Shown here one piece after another: positions 7,081-14,877 of a DNA stretch of 22,213 nucleotides. Each line of letters opens with the position of its first letter. Position 1 is the stretch's first letter. This stretch comes from an uncultured Opitutia bacterium. Lineage in GTDB: Bacteria > Verrucomicrobiota > Verrucomicrobiia > Opitutales > UBA953. Below the pieces are notes generated by a model that had not been told where the DNA came from, did not search any database, and was given only the letters and a program-made list of their open reading frames with translations. The stretch covers positions 1 through 22,213 of the forward strand of contig CAIKRN010000003.1 of assembly GCA_903829855.1 (NCBI GenBank), read 5' to 3'. Position numbers and translations under genes: made by a program.

Positions 7081-8568
7081 ATGAGTACGCCCTTTAAACT
7101 CACCCGAGTCGCGTCCCTCAAGACCGTCGCGGACTTCCGCACCCATTGTGCCGCCGTTGGCGCCGACCTCCCCTTGGAGGATTCCATCGAAGCCGGGCCG
7201 GGCAACCCGCTCTTGCAGCCAATTACCCGGAGCAAGATCAACGGAAAGACCATTGGTAATAGCATCGCCATTCACCCCATGGAAGGCTGGGACGGTACCA
7301 CCACCGGCGGGACCTCCGAGGAGATGAAGCGGCGCTGGCAACGCTTCGGGGCAAGCGGAGCGAAACTTATTTGCGGGGCGGAAGCCATGGCCGTGAGGGC
7401 CGATGGGCGGGCGAACATGAATCAGTTAATTATCAACGAGACGAATCAAGCCGGTATCACCGAACTCGTCAGCCTCCTGAAGGCCGAGCACCTCGCACGC
7501 TGGGGTTCGATCGATGACCTCGTCATCGGCTTCCAACTTACCCATTCCGGCCGCTTCTGCCGGCCCCATGACAAGAAGCGCTGGGAGTCCCGCGTAGCCT
7601 ACCGCCACCCACTCCTCGACAAGAAATTCAACGTCACCTCCGACGACCAAGTCCTGACCGACGCCGACGTCGAGGAACTGATTCGTTGCTATGTCCGCGC
7701 CGCCCGCATCGCCCGCGATTGCGGGGCCGACTTCGTCGACCTCAAGCACTGCCACGGCTACCTCCTACACGAATTTCTCAGCGCCCACACCCGACCCGGC
7801 AAGTTCGGTGGGAGTTTCGAAAATCGTACGCGCATTCTGCGCGACATCATCGCCGGCATTCGCGCGGACGATAACGCCATCGATATCGGCGTGCGCCTCA
7901 GCCTGTTCGATATGGCACCCTTCCGACCGGATCCCGCCTTGAGCGTCCCCGGCAAGCTCGGTCCCGGCATCCCGGAGGAACACGCCCATCTGCTCCCCTA
8001 CCATTTCGCCTTTGGCGTCAACCCGGCTAAGCCCACCGAAATCGACCTCACCGAAACCTTCGCCTTCGTGCAGCTCCTCGGCGAACTGGGAGTGAAGATT
8101 CTCAACACCACGGCGGGCTCGCCTTATTACACGCCACATCTCCAGCGCCCCGCGGCTTACCCGCCCAGCGATGGCTATCAGGCAGCCCACGATCCCCTCA
8201 TAGATGTGGCCCGCCAGGTGCAGGCAGTTCGGGCCGTCCGTGAACGCGCACCCCACGACATGATGGTCGTCAGCTCCGGGCTCAGTTACGTCCAGGAATA
8301 CCTCCCGCACCTCGCTCAGCATATCCTGCGCACCGGCGGCAGCGACTCCATCGGTATTGGTCGGGCCGTCCTCAGTTACCCGAGCATGCTGGCCGATGCG
8401 GCCAAGAACGGCAGCATAGAATCCAAATTTGTCTGCCGGACCTTTAGCGACTGCACGACCGCGCCGCGCAACGGCTTGATATCGGGCTGCTACCCACTCG
8501 ACAAGTTCTACACCGCCAAGCCCGAGTTCCAGCAACTTAAGGACATCAAGAAGAACGTCGGCGCCTGA
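7081..8568 (+). CDS. Old Yellow Enzyme-family NADH:flavin oxidoreductase
   Basis: This 495-residue FMN-barrel enzyme would reduce activated C=C bonds of alpha,beta-unsaturated carbonyl compounds, or act in related redox chemistry. The OYE signature H-C-H-G-Y-L-L-H-E-F-L-S (223-234), followed by a G-G-S-F-E-N-R stretch, is clear. Q-L-T-H-S-G-R (152-158) and S-I-G-I-G-R near 423-428 are the expected substrate and flavin-phosphate segments. It is longer than simple OYE proteins (about 350-400) but lacks the C-terminal FAD/NAD domain of dienoyl-CoA reductases. There are about 40 extra residues at the N-terminus and an insert near 277-325. Three cysteines lie near the C-terminus (Cys452, Cys458, Cys470), spaced unlike the C-x2-C-x3-C iron-sulfur cluster of the multidomain members. 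It is in a two-gene run with the DapA-like gene. It is convergent with the methyltransferase, seven bases from stop to stop. Confidence 0.88.
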   Translation: MSTPFKLTRVASLKTVADFRTHCAAVGADLPLEDSIEAGPGNPLLQPITRSKINGKTIGNSIAIHPMEGWDGTTTGGTSEEMKRRWQRFGASGAKLICGAEAMAVRADGRANMNQLIINETNQAGITELVSLLKAEHLARWGSIDDLVIGFQLTHSGRFCRPHDKKRWESRVAYRHPLLDKKFNVTSDDQVLTDADVEELIRCYVRAARIARDCGADFVDLKHCHGYLLHEFLSAHTRPGKFGGSFENRTRILRDIIAGIRADDNAIDIGVRLSLFDMAPFRPDPALSVPGKLGPGIPEEHAHLLPYHFAFGVNPAKPTEIDLTETFAFVQLLGELGVKILNTTAGSPYYTPHLQRPAAYPPSDGYQAAHDPLIDVARQVQAVRAVRERAPHDMMVVSSGLSYVQEYLPHLAQHILRTGGSDSIGIGRAVLSYPSMLADAAKNGSIESKFVCRTFSDCTTAPRNGLISGCYPLDKFYTAKPEFQQLKDIKKNVGA

Positions 8569-8575
8569 GGCGTGA

Positions 8576-9274
8576 TCAGGGCTTTTCGAAAATCAGCAGG
8601 TGCTGCCAGGGCAGGTCAGGCTTATTGATTACGAACTTGAAGCCCGCCGCCTCGAATTCCTTGCGCGCCTGAGCTTCCGTCATCTTGTGATGCGTCTTAA
8701 TGGGCACATTATCGTCTTCGGCACGATATTCTAAAAGGTAGATGCGCCCCTTGGATTTCAAAGCAATCCGGAGCGAAGCCAGCATTTCTACGGGATGATC
8801 AAACTCGTGATAAGCATCGACCATCAGGGCGGCATCAATCGAAGCAGGCGGTAATTGGACAGACTCAATCGTGCCCAGATGTGGCTGGACGTTCTTAACG
8901 CCAAGTTTGTCCGACTCTTTCTTCAGAAAATCGATCATCTCAGGCTGAATGTCGACGGCCACCACCTTTCCCTTCGGCAACTTGCGGGCGATACGAAAAG
9001 AATAGTACCCCGAACCCGCCCCGATATCGGCAAGCACTGCGTCCGGAGCTAAATCGAGGAGCGCAATCGCTTTTGTGGGTGCCTCTTCTTTCTCGCGATC
9101 ACTGCGCTCTAGCCAACCGATACCTGGATGGCCCATCACCTGGGCAATCTCGCGCCCCATGTAGGTGCGACCGATTCCATCCTTGGAAGGCTTGCAGGAG
9201 CCATAGGGCGCATCGGCGGCAACAAGCGCATCGGCACCTAGACATGCAATCAGCAGTAATAACTTTCGGGGCAT
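8576..9274 (-). CDS. SAM-dependent methyltransferase with an export signal
   Basis: This 232-residue class I methyltransferase has motif I as D-I-G-A-G-S-G (83-89), the acidic residue that ends strand 2 in V-A-V-D-I-Q-P-E-M (Asp108), and a post-motif D-A-Y-H-E-F (153-158). Unusually, the protein starts with what looks like a signal peptide: M-P-R-K, then a Leu-rich core, then A-L-V-A-A-D-A, with cleavage likely near residues 19-22. L-I-A-C at 8-11 could be read as a lipobox, but the hydrophobic stretch before it is very short. An exported SAM enzyme is odd because SAM is cytoplasmic. Similar predicted exported methyltransferases are, as I recall, common in Planctomycetes and Verrucomicrobia and of unknown function. 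It is probably a single-gene unit. No Shine-Dalgarno sequence is visible. Confidence 0.85.
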   Translation of the reverse strand: MPRKLLLLIACLGADALVAADAPYGSCKPSKDGIGRTYMGREIAQVMGHPGIGWLERSDREKEEAPTKAIALLDLAPDAVLADIGAGSGYYSFRIARKLPKGKVVAVDIQPEMIDFLKKESDKLGVKNVQPHLGTIESVQLPPASIDAALMVDAYHEFDHPVEMLASLRIALKSKGRIYLLEYRAEDDNVPIKTHHKMTEAQARKEFEAAGFKFVINKPDLPWQHLLIFEKP

Positions 9275-9312
9275 ACCGGCGATACTGCGAAGACCACTGA
9301 GCCGTTGGAAAC

Positions 9313-9343
9313 AAAAAGGGCCGACAAAATGTCGGCCCTTTTT
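9313..9343 (-). terminator. Strong bidirectional intrinsic terminator
   Basis: A perfect 14-bp stem with a three-base loop reads A5-GGGCCGACA, AAA, TGTCGGCCC-T5. It lies 18 bases past the stop codon of the small poly-Thr gene and 38 bases before the start of the methyltransferase gene. It therefore terminates the former and insulates the latter. The A-run and T-run make it competent in both directions. Confidence 0.9.
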
Positions 9344-9361
9344 AATCAGCGAAAGAATCGC

Positions 9362-9646
9362 TTACTTCTTTTGGCAGGTACCAGCCTTGGCGGCAGCAGG
9401 CGTTACGACTACCTTGCGGTTTTCGGCACCGTTCCGACCTTTTTCAAAGCGATCATCGCGATCGAAACGCTCATCGCGCTCGTTGTGATTCGTAACTTGC
9501 GTGCAGGGCTGCTTGACCACAACGACCGCAGGAGGCGGGGTAGGCTTAGTCGTGGTCGTCGTCGTCGTGGTCGTCGTGGTGGACGAGGCTGCGAGTAAAG
9601 AACCAGCAGAGAGAAGGAGCACGGCAAGAACAGGAGGGGTTTTCAT
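9362..9646 (-). CDS. Small secreted protein with a poly-threonine linker
   Basis: This 94-residue protein is not assigned to a known family. A signal peptide is clear (M-K-T-P-P, hydrophobic core, S-L-L-A-A at 16-20). It is followed by S-S, a run of 11 threonines (23-33), then Pro/Val-rich sequence, a charged R/D/E repeat region (about 57-69, two copies of a six-residue R-D-x-R-F-[DE] unit) and a Lys-rich end. Two cysteines (48 and 91) could form one disulfide after export. The composition suggests a flexible, possibly glycosylated or wall-associated polypeptide rather than an enzyme. The gene has its own strong terminator at 9313-9343. The opposite strand is also open here, but its product is a low-complexity Arg/Gly string without a signal, so the minus strand is preferred. 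No Shine-Dalgarno sequence lies directly before the ATG. Confidence 0.72.
   Translation of the reverse strand: MKTPPVLAVLLLSAGSLLAASSTTTTTTTTTTTKPTPPPAVVVVKQPCTQVTNHNERDERFDRDDRFEKGRNGAENRKVVVTPAAAKAGTCQKK
9548..9580 (-). repeat. Trinucleotide-type repeat encoding 11 threonines
   Basis: Eleven consecutive Thr codons use ACC, ACG and ACT, mostly ACG, in the small secreted protein gene. The near-repeat could change length by slippage in steps of three without breaking the frame. The mixture of codons suggests it is not a very recent expansion. Confidence 0.8.
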
Positions 9647-9808
9647 GTTGGATGTAAACTACCCGAAGAAGCCCCTCTTGCAATAGATTTCCTTGGGAGA
9701 TACTTCGGTTTATTGGTCTAGTTGACATGTTTAAGCCCCCTACACTGCGGGGATTTTGACTCTAATTTTACACACCAATTACCGCCCTCTTAATGAACGG
9801 ATAGGCTC

Positions 9809-9837
9809 TTGCATGGGCACTTAGACTAGGTGATAAT
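9809..9837 (+). promoter_or_regulatory. Sigma-70-like promoter of the giant pilin-like gene
   Basis: TTGCAT (9809-9814) and GATAAT (9832-9837) are separated by exactly 17 bases, and each differs from consensus by one or two bases. The -10 ends 27 bases before the ATG at 9865. This is the best promoter match found in the window. Confidence 0.6.
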
Positions 9838-9851
9838 CCTTATACACACCC

Positions 9852-9857
9852 AGGTGG
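9852..9857 (+). promoter_or_regulatory. Ribosome binding site of the giant pilin-like gene
   Basis: AGGTGG lies seven bases before the ATG at 9865 and fixes that start. It is one of the few clear Shine-Dalgarno sites in this window. Confidence 0.65.
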
Positions 9858-9864
9858 GGCTATT

Positions 9865-12800
9865 ATGGCAGACCAAAGAAAAGCACGCCGAGGATTCAGC
9901 CTCGTTCTTTCGCTCACCGTCATGGCGATGCTGGTCTTGGTGATTATTGTCCTGGCCTCCTTCATCTCGGTCGAAGCCCGCCTTTCGAGTCATAGCCAGC
10001 AAAAGATCCATGCAAAGCTCAACGCCATCGTTTCACTAAAACTCGCCCTGGGGCATCTCCAACAGGAAGCGGGACCCGATCAGCGCTCCACCGCCCGGGC
10101 AGACATCACCCAACCAGGCGTCCTCCCCTCCGCCTTAAAAAACCCCATGTGGACGGGGATTTGGCGGACAGATTTCCCCGACATGCCCCCGGCATGGCTG
10201 GTCAGCGGACGTCATGATGTCCCAGCGGGCTCCCAGTCGGTCACCCTCGGCCCAGCGGCCGAATCGTTAAGCAGTTACCAACGGTTCTCGAGCTCCCGAC
10301 TCACCGGAGACTATCCGCTTTCGATCTGGGTGCCTTGGCAGGCCGACTACACCCCGCCCGCCGATCGTACCGTCCCCTTGGTCGGTACAGGCAGCACCAC
10401 GGGCCCAGAGAGTGGCCTCACCAGCGCGAGTTCGCTGAGCATCGCCAAGCCCAGCGGTCTCGTCACCCTCGCGAGAATCGATTTACCTGGAGCCAGCATC
10501 GGGGGCGATGCACCCGGCAATATCACTGGAAGCTACGCTTACTGGATTGGGGACGAAGGCATCAAGGCCCGCATCAATCTCGCGGATGCACGTAACCAGA
10601 CGGCACCTACGGCCGATCAACTCATCTCGCTCCGCAGCCCATCGGCCGCCGCCTTCGGCCTGTTGCCTGGCCTGGGCACCCTCGCCAAACCCACCGACCT
10701 CGGGCTCATCGATAAAGCCTCTAACTTAAGCCTGACTTCTGGCTTCACCGCCACCACAGATTTATTCACTAATTGCGATAAGCGTCTTTTTCACGATATT
10801 AGTTTCATCTCCGCTGGGGTCTTAGCCGACTCGGCCAACGGTGGGCTTAAGCGCGACCTCTCCGTCGCCTTTGAATTGAGCGATAATCAATTCGCCGCCA
10901 GTGAGTTTGGCAGCGGTATCGATGGCAGCTCCGGGAAACTCGCAGCGGCGAGCCATAACCTCGCGGGCTTCGAATCCAATCCGGCACCGATCATGAAAAT
11001 CGGCACGAGCGGCCTGAACTATAAGGCGGCCCCCATCTTCAATCGGTCAAACTTCCAAGGAACCCTTTTATCGCCCCAAGTGGTGCGCGGCCCAACCTGG
11101 TGGGCACTGCGCGACTACCATCGGCTCTATAAACAATTAGGCTGGGGCGGCTCAAGTAATGTCGCCCCCCGCAGCCTCGGCAGCGCCCCGACTCTGCTCG
11201 CACGTTCCTACTATCCAAACGTCGGCGCTTCCCACCCAGAAGGGACCCCGACAATCCCGAACATCACGGACCCGATAACGGGCGTCACTTACCCCGACAC
11301 CTCGCATCTTCGCGACAGCCTTTACACTTATTCCGATATCTTCAATGGCAGCCAAACCGTCACCCTTAATCCCAACGCCGCCGACTTCATGGGCGGCGAC
11401 ACCACCAAGCCCATCCCACGCCCCCTCAATTGCGCCGTCACGCCTTATGTGAGTCGGGTCCAGCTCGTAGCCAGCGTCAATAAAACGGTGACGGTCACCC
11501 TCAGCGATCCCATCCGGACGTGGAACGGGAAAAGGTGGGTCTGGGTGCAATACACGACGACCACCGTGAGCCTTGAGCTTAACCTTACCCCCGTCGTTTC
11601 CATCCATAATCCGTACAACGTCGCCCTGCAGTTCCGGAGCATGAAAGCCAGCAACGATGAATCCGTCGCCATATCGTTCTCAGATATGTCCAAATGGAAT
11701 TTCGTTGTGCGTAATTATGCCGACCCCACCCACCCGCAGAGCATTCCGATGAGCCAGTTCTTCAACATGCAGCAGGCCTCCACGTCGACCGCCGCAGACA
11801 TGTTTAAACTTTTCCTGCCCAAGGACGTCGTCATCGGTCCGGGTGAAACCCGTGTCTTCTCCTGCCCGCCGGGCACGCAGAGTTGGAATCAAGCCGTGAA
11901 GCTGTCCAATAGTTATTCCACCACGGGCGGCTTCTTCGATCACGCTGACAACTGGGGCTTTGGCGCCGCCAACGTGTTCGACTTCACCCACGCCATCGGG
12001 ATGCAAATCAATCCCGCCAGCGGCAATTTCCGCATGCGCCATGCGCTCACTTGCTGGCCCAACGATATCATAAAAGACAGCGGTAGCACTGCCGACTTCT
12101 TCTTTAATAGCAGCGAGCAATCTGAATTAGTTCACTCGAATATTAATGCTAACGCCTATACGAACCTTAAGCCCGGCACCAACGGCTACCCCGCGGGTGA
12201 AAAGTTCTTCCTGACTTACGACGCCATCCACGACAAATACGACGCCTTCGGGAACCCGAACGAGCCGTCCATCATTACCGTGATTGAAATCGCGGCCAAG
12301 ACCGCTGACGCCAACGTCGCGGACACGCGATCCACCCCTTACCCCAGCCCCTTCCCAACCCTGACCCACTCGAATCCTTGGGCGGCGAGTAGCCGACCCG
12401 ACGGGGCGGGTCGGGATCCCGTCACGAATGCGATCATCAACGGGCCCGTGCCAAGTTATGAATTAAAAATCACCACCCCCGACTCATGGGATAACCTCAT
12501 CGAATTGGTTCCCTCGGCGGACATGACTAAAACGAATGGCTATGCTGGCTACTCCCATGGTTCGGATGGCAGCGACAAAGTCATCTTGAGCGAAGTCCCG
12601 CTCGTCCAGCCCACCTCCCTCGCCCAGTATGCTCACGCGAACCTCGAAACCCGGGACCAACAGCCACTTCTGAGCATCGGCAACAGCTTCGCCTCCACCC
12701 TGGTGCCCACGGAAAACGCGTGGTGCCATAACAGTGGTGCCAACTGGACCGAATACGATCAGACATACCTACTCAACGCGGCCATCTGGGATGGTTTTTT

Positions 12801-14112
12801 CCTTTCAAGCATCGGTCCACAAATGGCGACCAGTAGCACCAGCCCGCTAGCCCCGCGGCTCAGTAACCTGACCGGCTTCACGCAGTATTATGCCGATACA
12901 AGCGCCGCCCTCGACACCCTCTACGTTGAAGACCCTAACCTCAACGGAGACACCCCACATACTGTAAAAAAGAAAGCAGACGTCATTAAAGACTATGTGG
13001 CGGGTATCGCCCCACTCGATAATCCACGCCTCACCCTAACGCCCACCTCAACGGGAGAAGACCCCAACCTTATCCTCGGCGACTATCGACGCACAGCGAG
13101 CACGTTGCTTAACCTCGGGGCCTTCAACGTCAACTCGACCTCCGTCGAAGCCTGGGAGGCCTTTCTCGGATCTACGCGGAAGCTCGCCGCATTTAACGGT
13201 TCCAGCCCAGTGGCGACGAACGCCCCCTTCCCTCGCACCCTGAACACCGCCGCCGGTAGCGCCGCCAGCGGCAACATGACGAGTGCCAGCAACTGGAATG
13301 GCTTCAGCAACTTAACGGATGTGCAGATTGCCGCCCTCGCCCAAGCCATCGTGGATGAGAACAAGCTTCGCTTCACTTCACTCGTCCGCACGGAGTGGGA
13401 TCAATCTTCTGCCAACAAACCCATTGACCCCTCCGGCGTCGTTAAGGCAACGCCACCCACCTCCCGCTTATTCCGCGGACTCAGCACCGCCTCCACCCCT
13501 TACCTCGGTCTCTCCGAGTTCATCAATCGCTTCCTCTGCTCGACCCCCCAGATTGCACGTTGCGGCACCTTACAATCCGCCATCTTCCGTGCCGACCAAA
13601 ACGCCAACACCGGCCTGAGTGACCGCCTCATCAGCGGCATCGGCACCAGCGCCTTCCTCACCCAAGCCTCCATATCCAGCCTCACCTCAAGCTGGTCCTA
13701 CAAGCCCCAGAACGTAGAGATGGTCTCCCAGAACGGAACCAGCCGCACTTTTGCCGCCCTCGGCGCCCCTGGTAATCTTCTCCAGTCTGACCTCCTGCAA
13801 AGCCTTGGACCCGCCCTCGCCACCCGCTCCGACACCTTCAAAATCCGCTGCTACGGTGATGCCACCACCCTCACCGGGTCGACCGCCAAGACCTGGATTG
13901 AGGCAACGGTGCAACGCACCCCTGAATACATAGATGCTACCAATGCACCCGAGACTGGCGTCAGTGCCCCGCGCCCTCTAGTCATCTCATGGGATGCACT
14001 CGCTTCTGGCGTCCCCGCTGCCCTTTCCCCCAAAATTTCCCCTCTCAATCATGCACTTGGCCGCCGCTTTAAAATCATCTCCGTCCGCTGGCTTAATCAG
14101 GACGAAATTTAA
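9865..14112 (+). CDS. Giant pilin-headed protein, Verru_Chthon cassette protein A-like
   Basis: This 1415-residue envelope protein opens with a type IV pilin-like head: basic residues, then R-G-F-S-L-V-L (G10/F11 is the likely prepilin cleavage point) and a single hydrophobic helix to about 34. The usual Glu at mature position 5 is replaced by Leu. The segment after the helix (L-G-H-L-Q-Q-E-A-G-P-D-Q-R, about 62-74) and the C-terminal G-R-R-F-K-I-I-S-V-R-W-L-N-Q-D-E-I resemble, from memory, the conserved ends of the family named Verru_Chthon cassette protein A, known from Verrucomicrobia. The large middle is Ser/Thr/Asn/Pro-rich, with no enzyme motif recognised. The cassette usually also has shorter pilin-like B, C and D genes; none is seen here. 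It is preceded by a good promoter and ribosome site, and its last 62 bases overlap the next gene. A role in surface structure or secretion is inferred only. Confidence 0.8.
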   Translation: MADQRKARRGFSLVLSLTVMAMLVLVIIVLASFISVEARLSSHSQQKIHAKLNAIVSLKLALGHLQQEAGPDQRSTARADITQPGVLPSALKNPMWTGIWRTDFPDMPPAWLVSGRHDVPAGSQSVTLGPAAESLSSYQRFSSSRLTGDYPLSIWVPWQADYTPPADRTVPLVGTGSTTGPESGLTSASSLSIAKPSGLVTLARIDLPGASIGGDAPGNITGSYAYWIGDEGIKARINLADARNQTAPTADQLISLRSPSAAAFGLLPGLGTLAKPTDLGLIDKASNLSLTSGFTATTDLFTNCDKRLFHDISFISAGVLADSANGGLKRDLSVAFELSDNQFAASEFGSGIDGSSGKLAAASHNLAGFESNPAPIMKIGTSGLNYKAAPIFNRSNFQGTLLSPQVVRGPTWWALRDYHRLYKQLGWGGSSNVAPRSLGSAPTLLARSYYPNVGASHPEGTPTIPNITDPITGVTYPDTSHLRDSLYTYSDIFNGSQTVTLNPNAADFMGGDTTKPIPRPLNCAVTPYVSRVQLVASVNKTVTVTLSDPIRTWNGKRWVWVQYTTTTVSLELNLTPVVSIHNPYNVALQFRSMKASNDESVAISFSDMSKWNFVVRNYADPTHPQSIPMSQFFNMQQASTSTAADMFKLFLPKDVVIGPGETRVFSCPPGTQSWNQAVKLSNSYSTTGGFFDHADNWGFGAANVFDFTHAIGMQINPASGNFRMRHALTCWPNDIIKDSGSTADFFFNSSEQSELVHSNINANAYTNLKPGTNGYPAGEKFFLTYDAIHDKYDAFGNPNEPSIITVIEIAAKTADANVADTRSTPYPSPFPTLTHSNPWAASSRPDGAGRDPVTNAIINGPVPSYELKITTPDSWDNLIELVPSADMTKTNGYAGYSHGSDGSDKVILSEVPLVQPTSLAQYAHANLETRDQQPLLSIGNSFASTLVPTENAWCHNSGANWTEYDQTYLLNAAIWDGFFLSSIGPQMATSSTSPLAPRLSNLTGFTQYYADTSAALDTLYVEDPNLNGDTPHTVKKKADVIKDYVAGIAPLDNPRLTLTPTSTGEDPNLILGDYRRTASTLLNLGAFNVNSTSVEAWEAFLGSTRKLAAFNGSSPVATNAPFPRTLNTAAGSAASGNMTSASNWNGFSNLTDVQIAALAQAIVDENKLRFTSLVRTEWDQSSANKPIDPSGVVKATPPTSRLFRGLSTASTPYLGLSEFINRFLCSTPQIARCGTLQSAIFRADQNANTGLSDRLISGIGTSAFLTQASISSLTSSWSYKPQNVEMVSQNGTSRTFAALGAPGNLLQSDLLQSLGPALATRSDTFKIRCYGDATTLTGSTAKTWIEATVQRTPEYIDATNAPETGVSAPRPLVISWDALASGVPAALSPKISPLNHALGRRFKIISVRWLNQDEI

Positions 14113-14854
14113 CGCCTGCGTCGGGCTGCTGGGAATCTTGACGGCCGCGCTTTCCGGGCAAAGCACTCCGCCGCCCATCGAAGCTCATCTCCGAATCGTT
14201 TCGCTGGATTTACCCATCCTCGACCACGGCTTCATCACCGGTGGTAAGTTTAAGCCCACCACTATTGGCACCGGCACCCTTACCGCCGATCTCACTTACC
14301 ACGGCCCGGCGAGATTCGAGTTACTCAAAACCGCTGACGTCGGGGCGGTCGAAACAACTCCGAATAACTCGACGGGTATGAAAGGCCCGCCGCGCACACC
14401 GACCTGGTGGGTCGACCTACCCGCTGGTAAAAGCGGACAACACCTCATCCTTCTGGTTTCACAACCCAATGACAAGGGAGGCATCATCGCCATGCCGGAC
14501 GACCCAACCACCTTTGGCTACGGGACGCATCGTTACATGAATTTCTGCCCCTACCCGATTTCGGTCAAAGTCCCAGCCGGGGTCTTTCCCATCCCGCCTC
14601 AAACCTTCAAGACGTTCCGGTCCGGCGTCAAAGGCGGGGCATACTACAGCCTCGAAATTAAAAGCTTTGAAAACGGCGAAGAAAAACTCGGCTTCGCCAC
14701 CCGCGTCCTCCAAAGCGAGAGTTTCCGGAAGATCTACATCCTCTACCCCGGCTTAGCGGATACGGGTAGAATTAAAATTAAAGTCATTGAGGATCAGCCT
14801 GCGGCGAAGCCCCTCCAATCGGTCACGGAAGTCCCCGCACCGAAGGGAAAATAG
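14051..14854 (+). CDS. Secreted protein of unknown function overlapping the giant pilin-like gene
   Basis: This 267-residue protein (from the chosen ATG) is in a different frame from the upstream gene and overlaps its last 62 bases. A hydrophobic export segment (about residues 20-34, A-C-V-G-L-L-G-I-L-T-A-A-L-S-G) is followed by a beta-rich mature part with blocks such as H-L-I-L-L-V, A-M-P-D-D-P-x-T-F-G-Y-G, Y-M-N-F and I-Y-I-L-Y-P-G. I recall secreted proteins of this pattern next to verrucomicrobial cassette A genes, but I cannot assign a named domain. The start is uncertain. An earlier in-frame ATG exists at 13994, neither has a ribosome site, and no ATG lies between 14051 and the signal segment. 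Translation coupled to the end of the giant gene is likely. The 3' end faces recJ, 23 bases away. Confidence 0.7.
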   Translation: MHLAAALKSSPSAGLIRTKFNACVGLLGILTAALSGQSTPPPIEAHLRIVSLDLPILDHGFITGGKFKPTTIGTGTLTADLTYHGPARFELLKTADVGAVETTPNNSTGMKGPPRTPTWWVDLPAGKSGQHLILLVSQPNDKGGIIAMPDDPTTFGYGTHRYMNFCPYPISVKVPAGVFPIPPQTFKTFRSGVKGGAYYSLEIKSFENGEEKLGFATRVLQSESFRKIYILYPGLADTGRIKIKVIEDQPAAKPLQSVTEVPAPKGK

Positions 14855-14877
14855 CTTCGTCCGCCTGCGGGCAACTC

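Noticed and set aside
7765..8535. 256-codon minus-strand open frame opposite the OYE gene
   Set aside because: The OYE signature lies on the plus strand. The antisense frame shows no domain.
3269..8568. Reading the enolase enzyme plus DapA-like lyase as an L-fuconate pathway linked to the fucosidase
   Set aside because: The enolase enzyme has the Lys-Lys arrangement of the MLE subgroup rather than the His/Asp dyad of fuconate dehydratases, and the fucosidase is about 13 kb away beyond unrelated housekeeping genes.
9305..9598. Plus-strand open frame opposite the small poly-Thr gene, encoding an Arg/Gly-rich string
   Set aside because: Antisense shadow of the Thr/Asp/Arg repeats. It has no signal and no family match, and it runs through the strong terminator hairpin.
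9733..9755. CCCC...GGGG stem followed by ATTTT in the gap before the giant pilin-like gene, as a terminator
   Set aside because: Only a 4-bp stem with a 9-base loop, and no plus-strand gene lies upstream for it to terminate.
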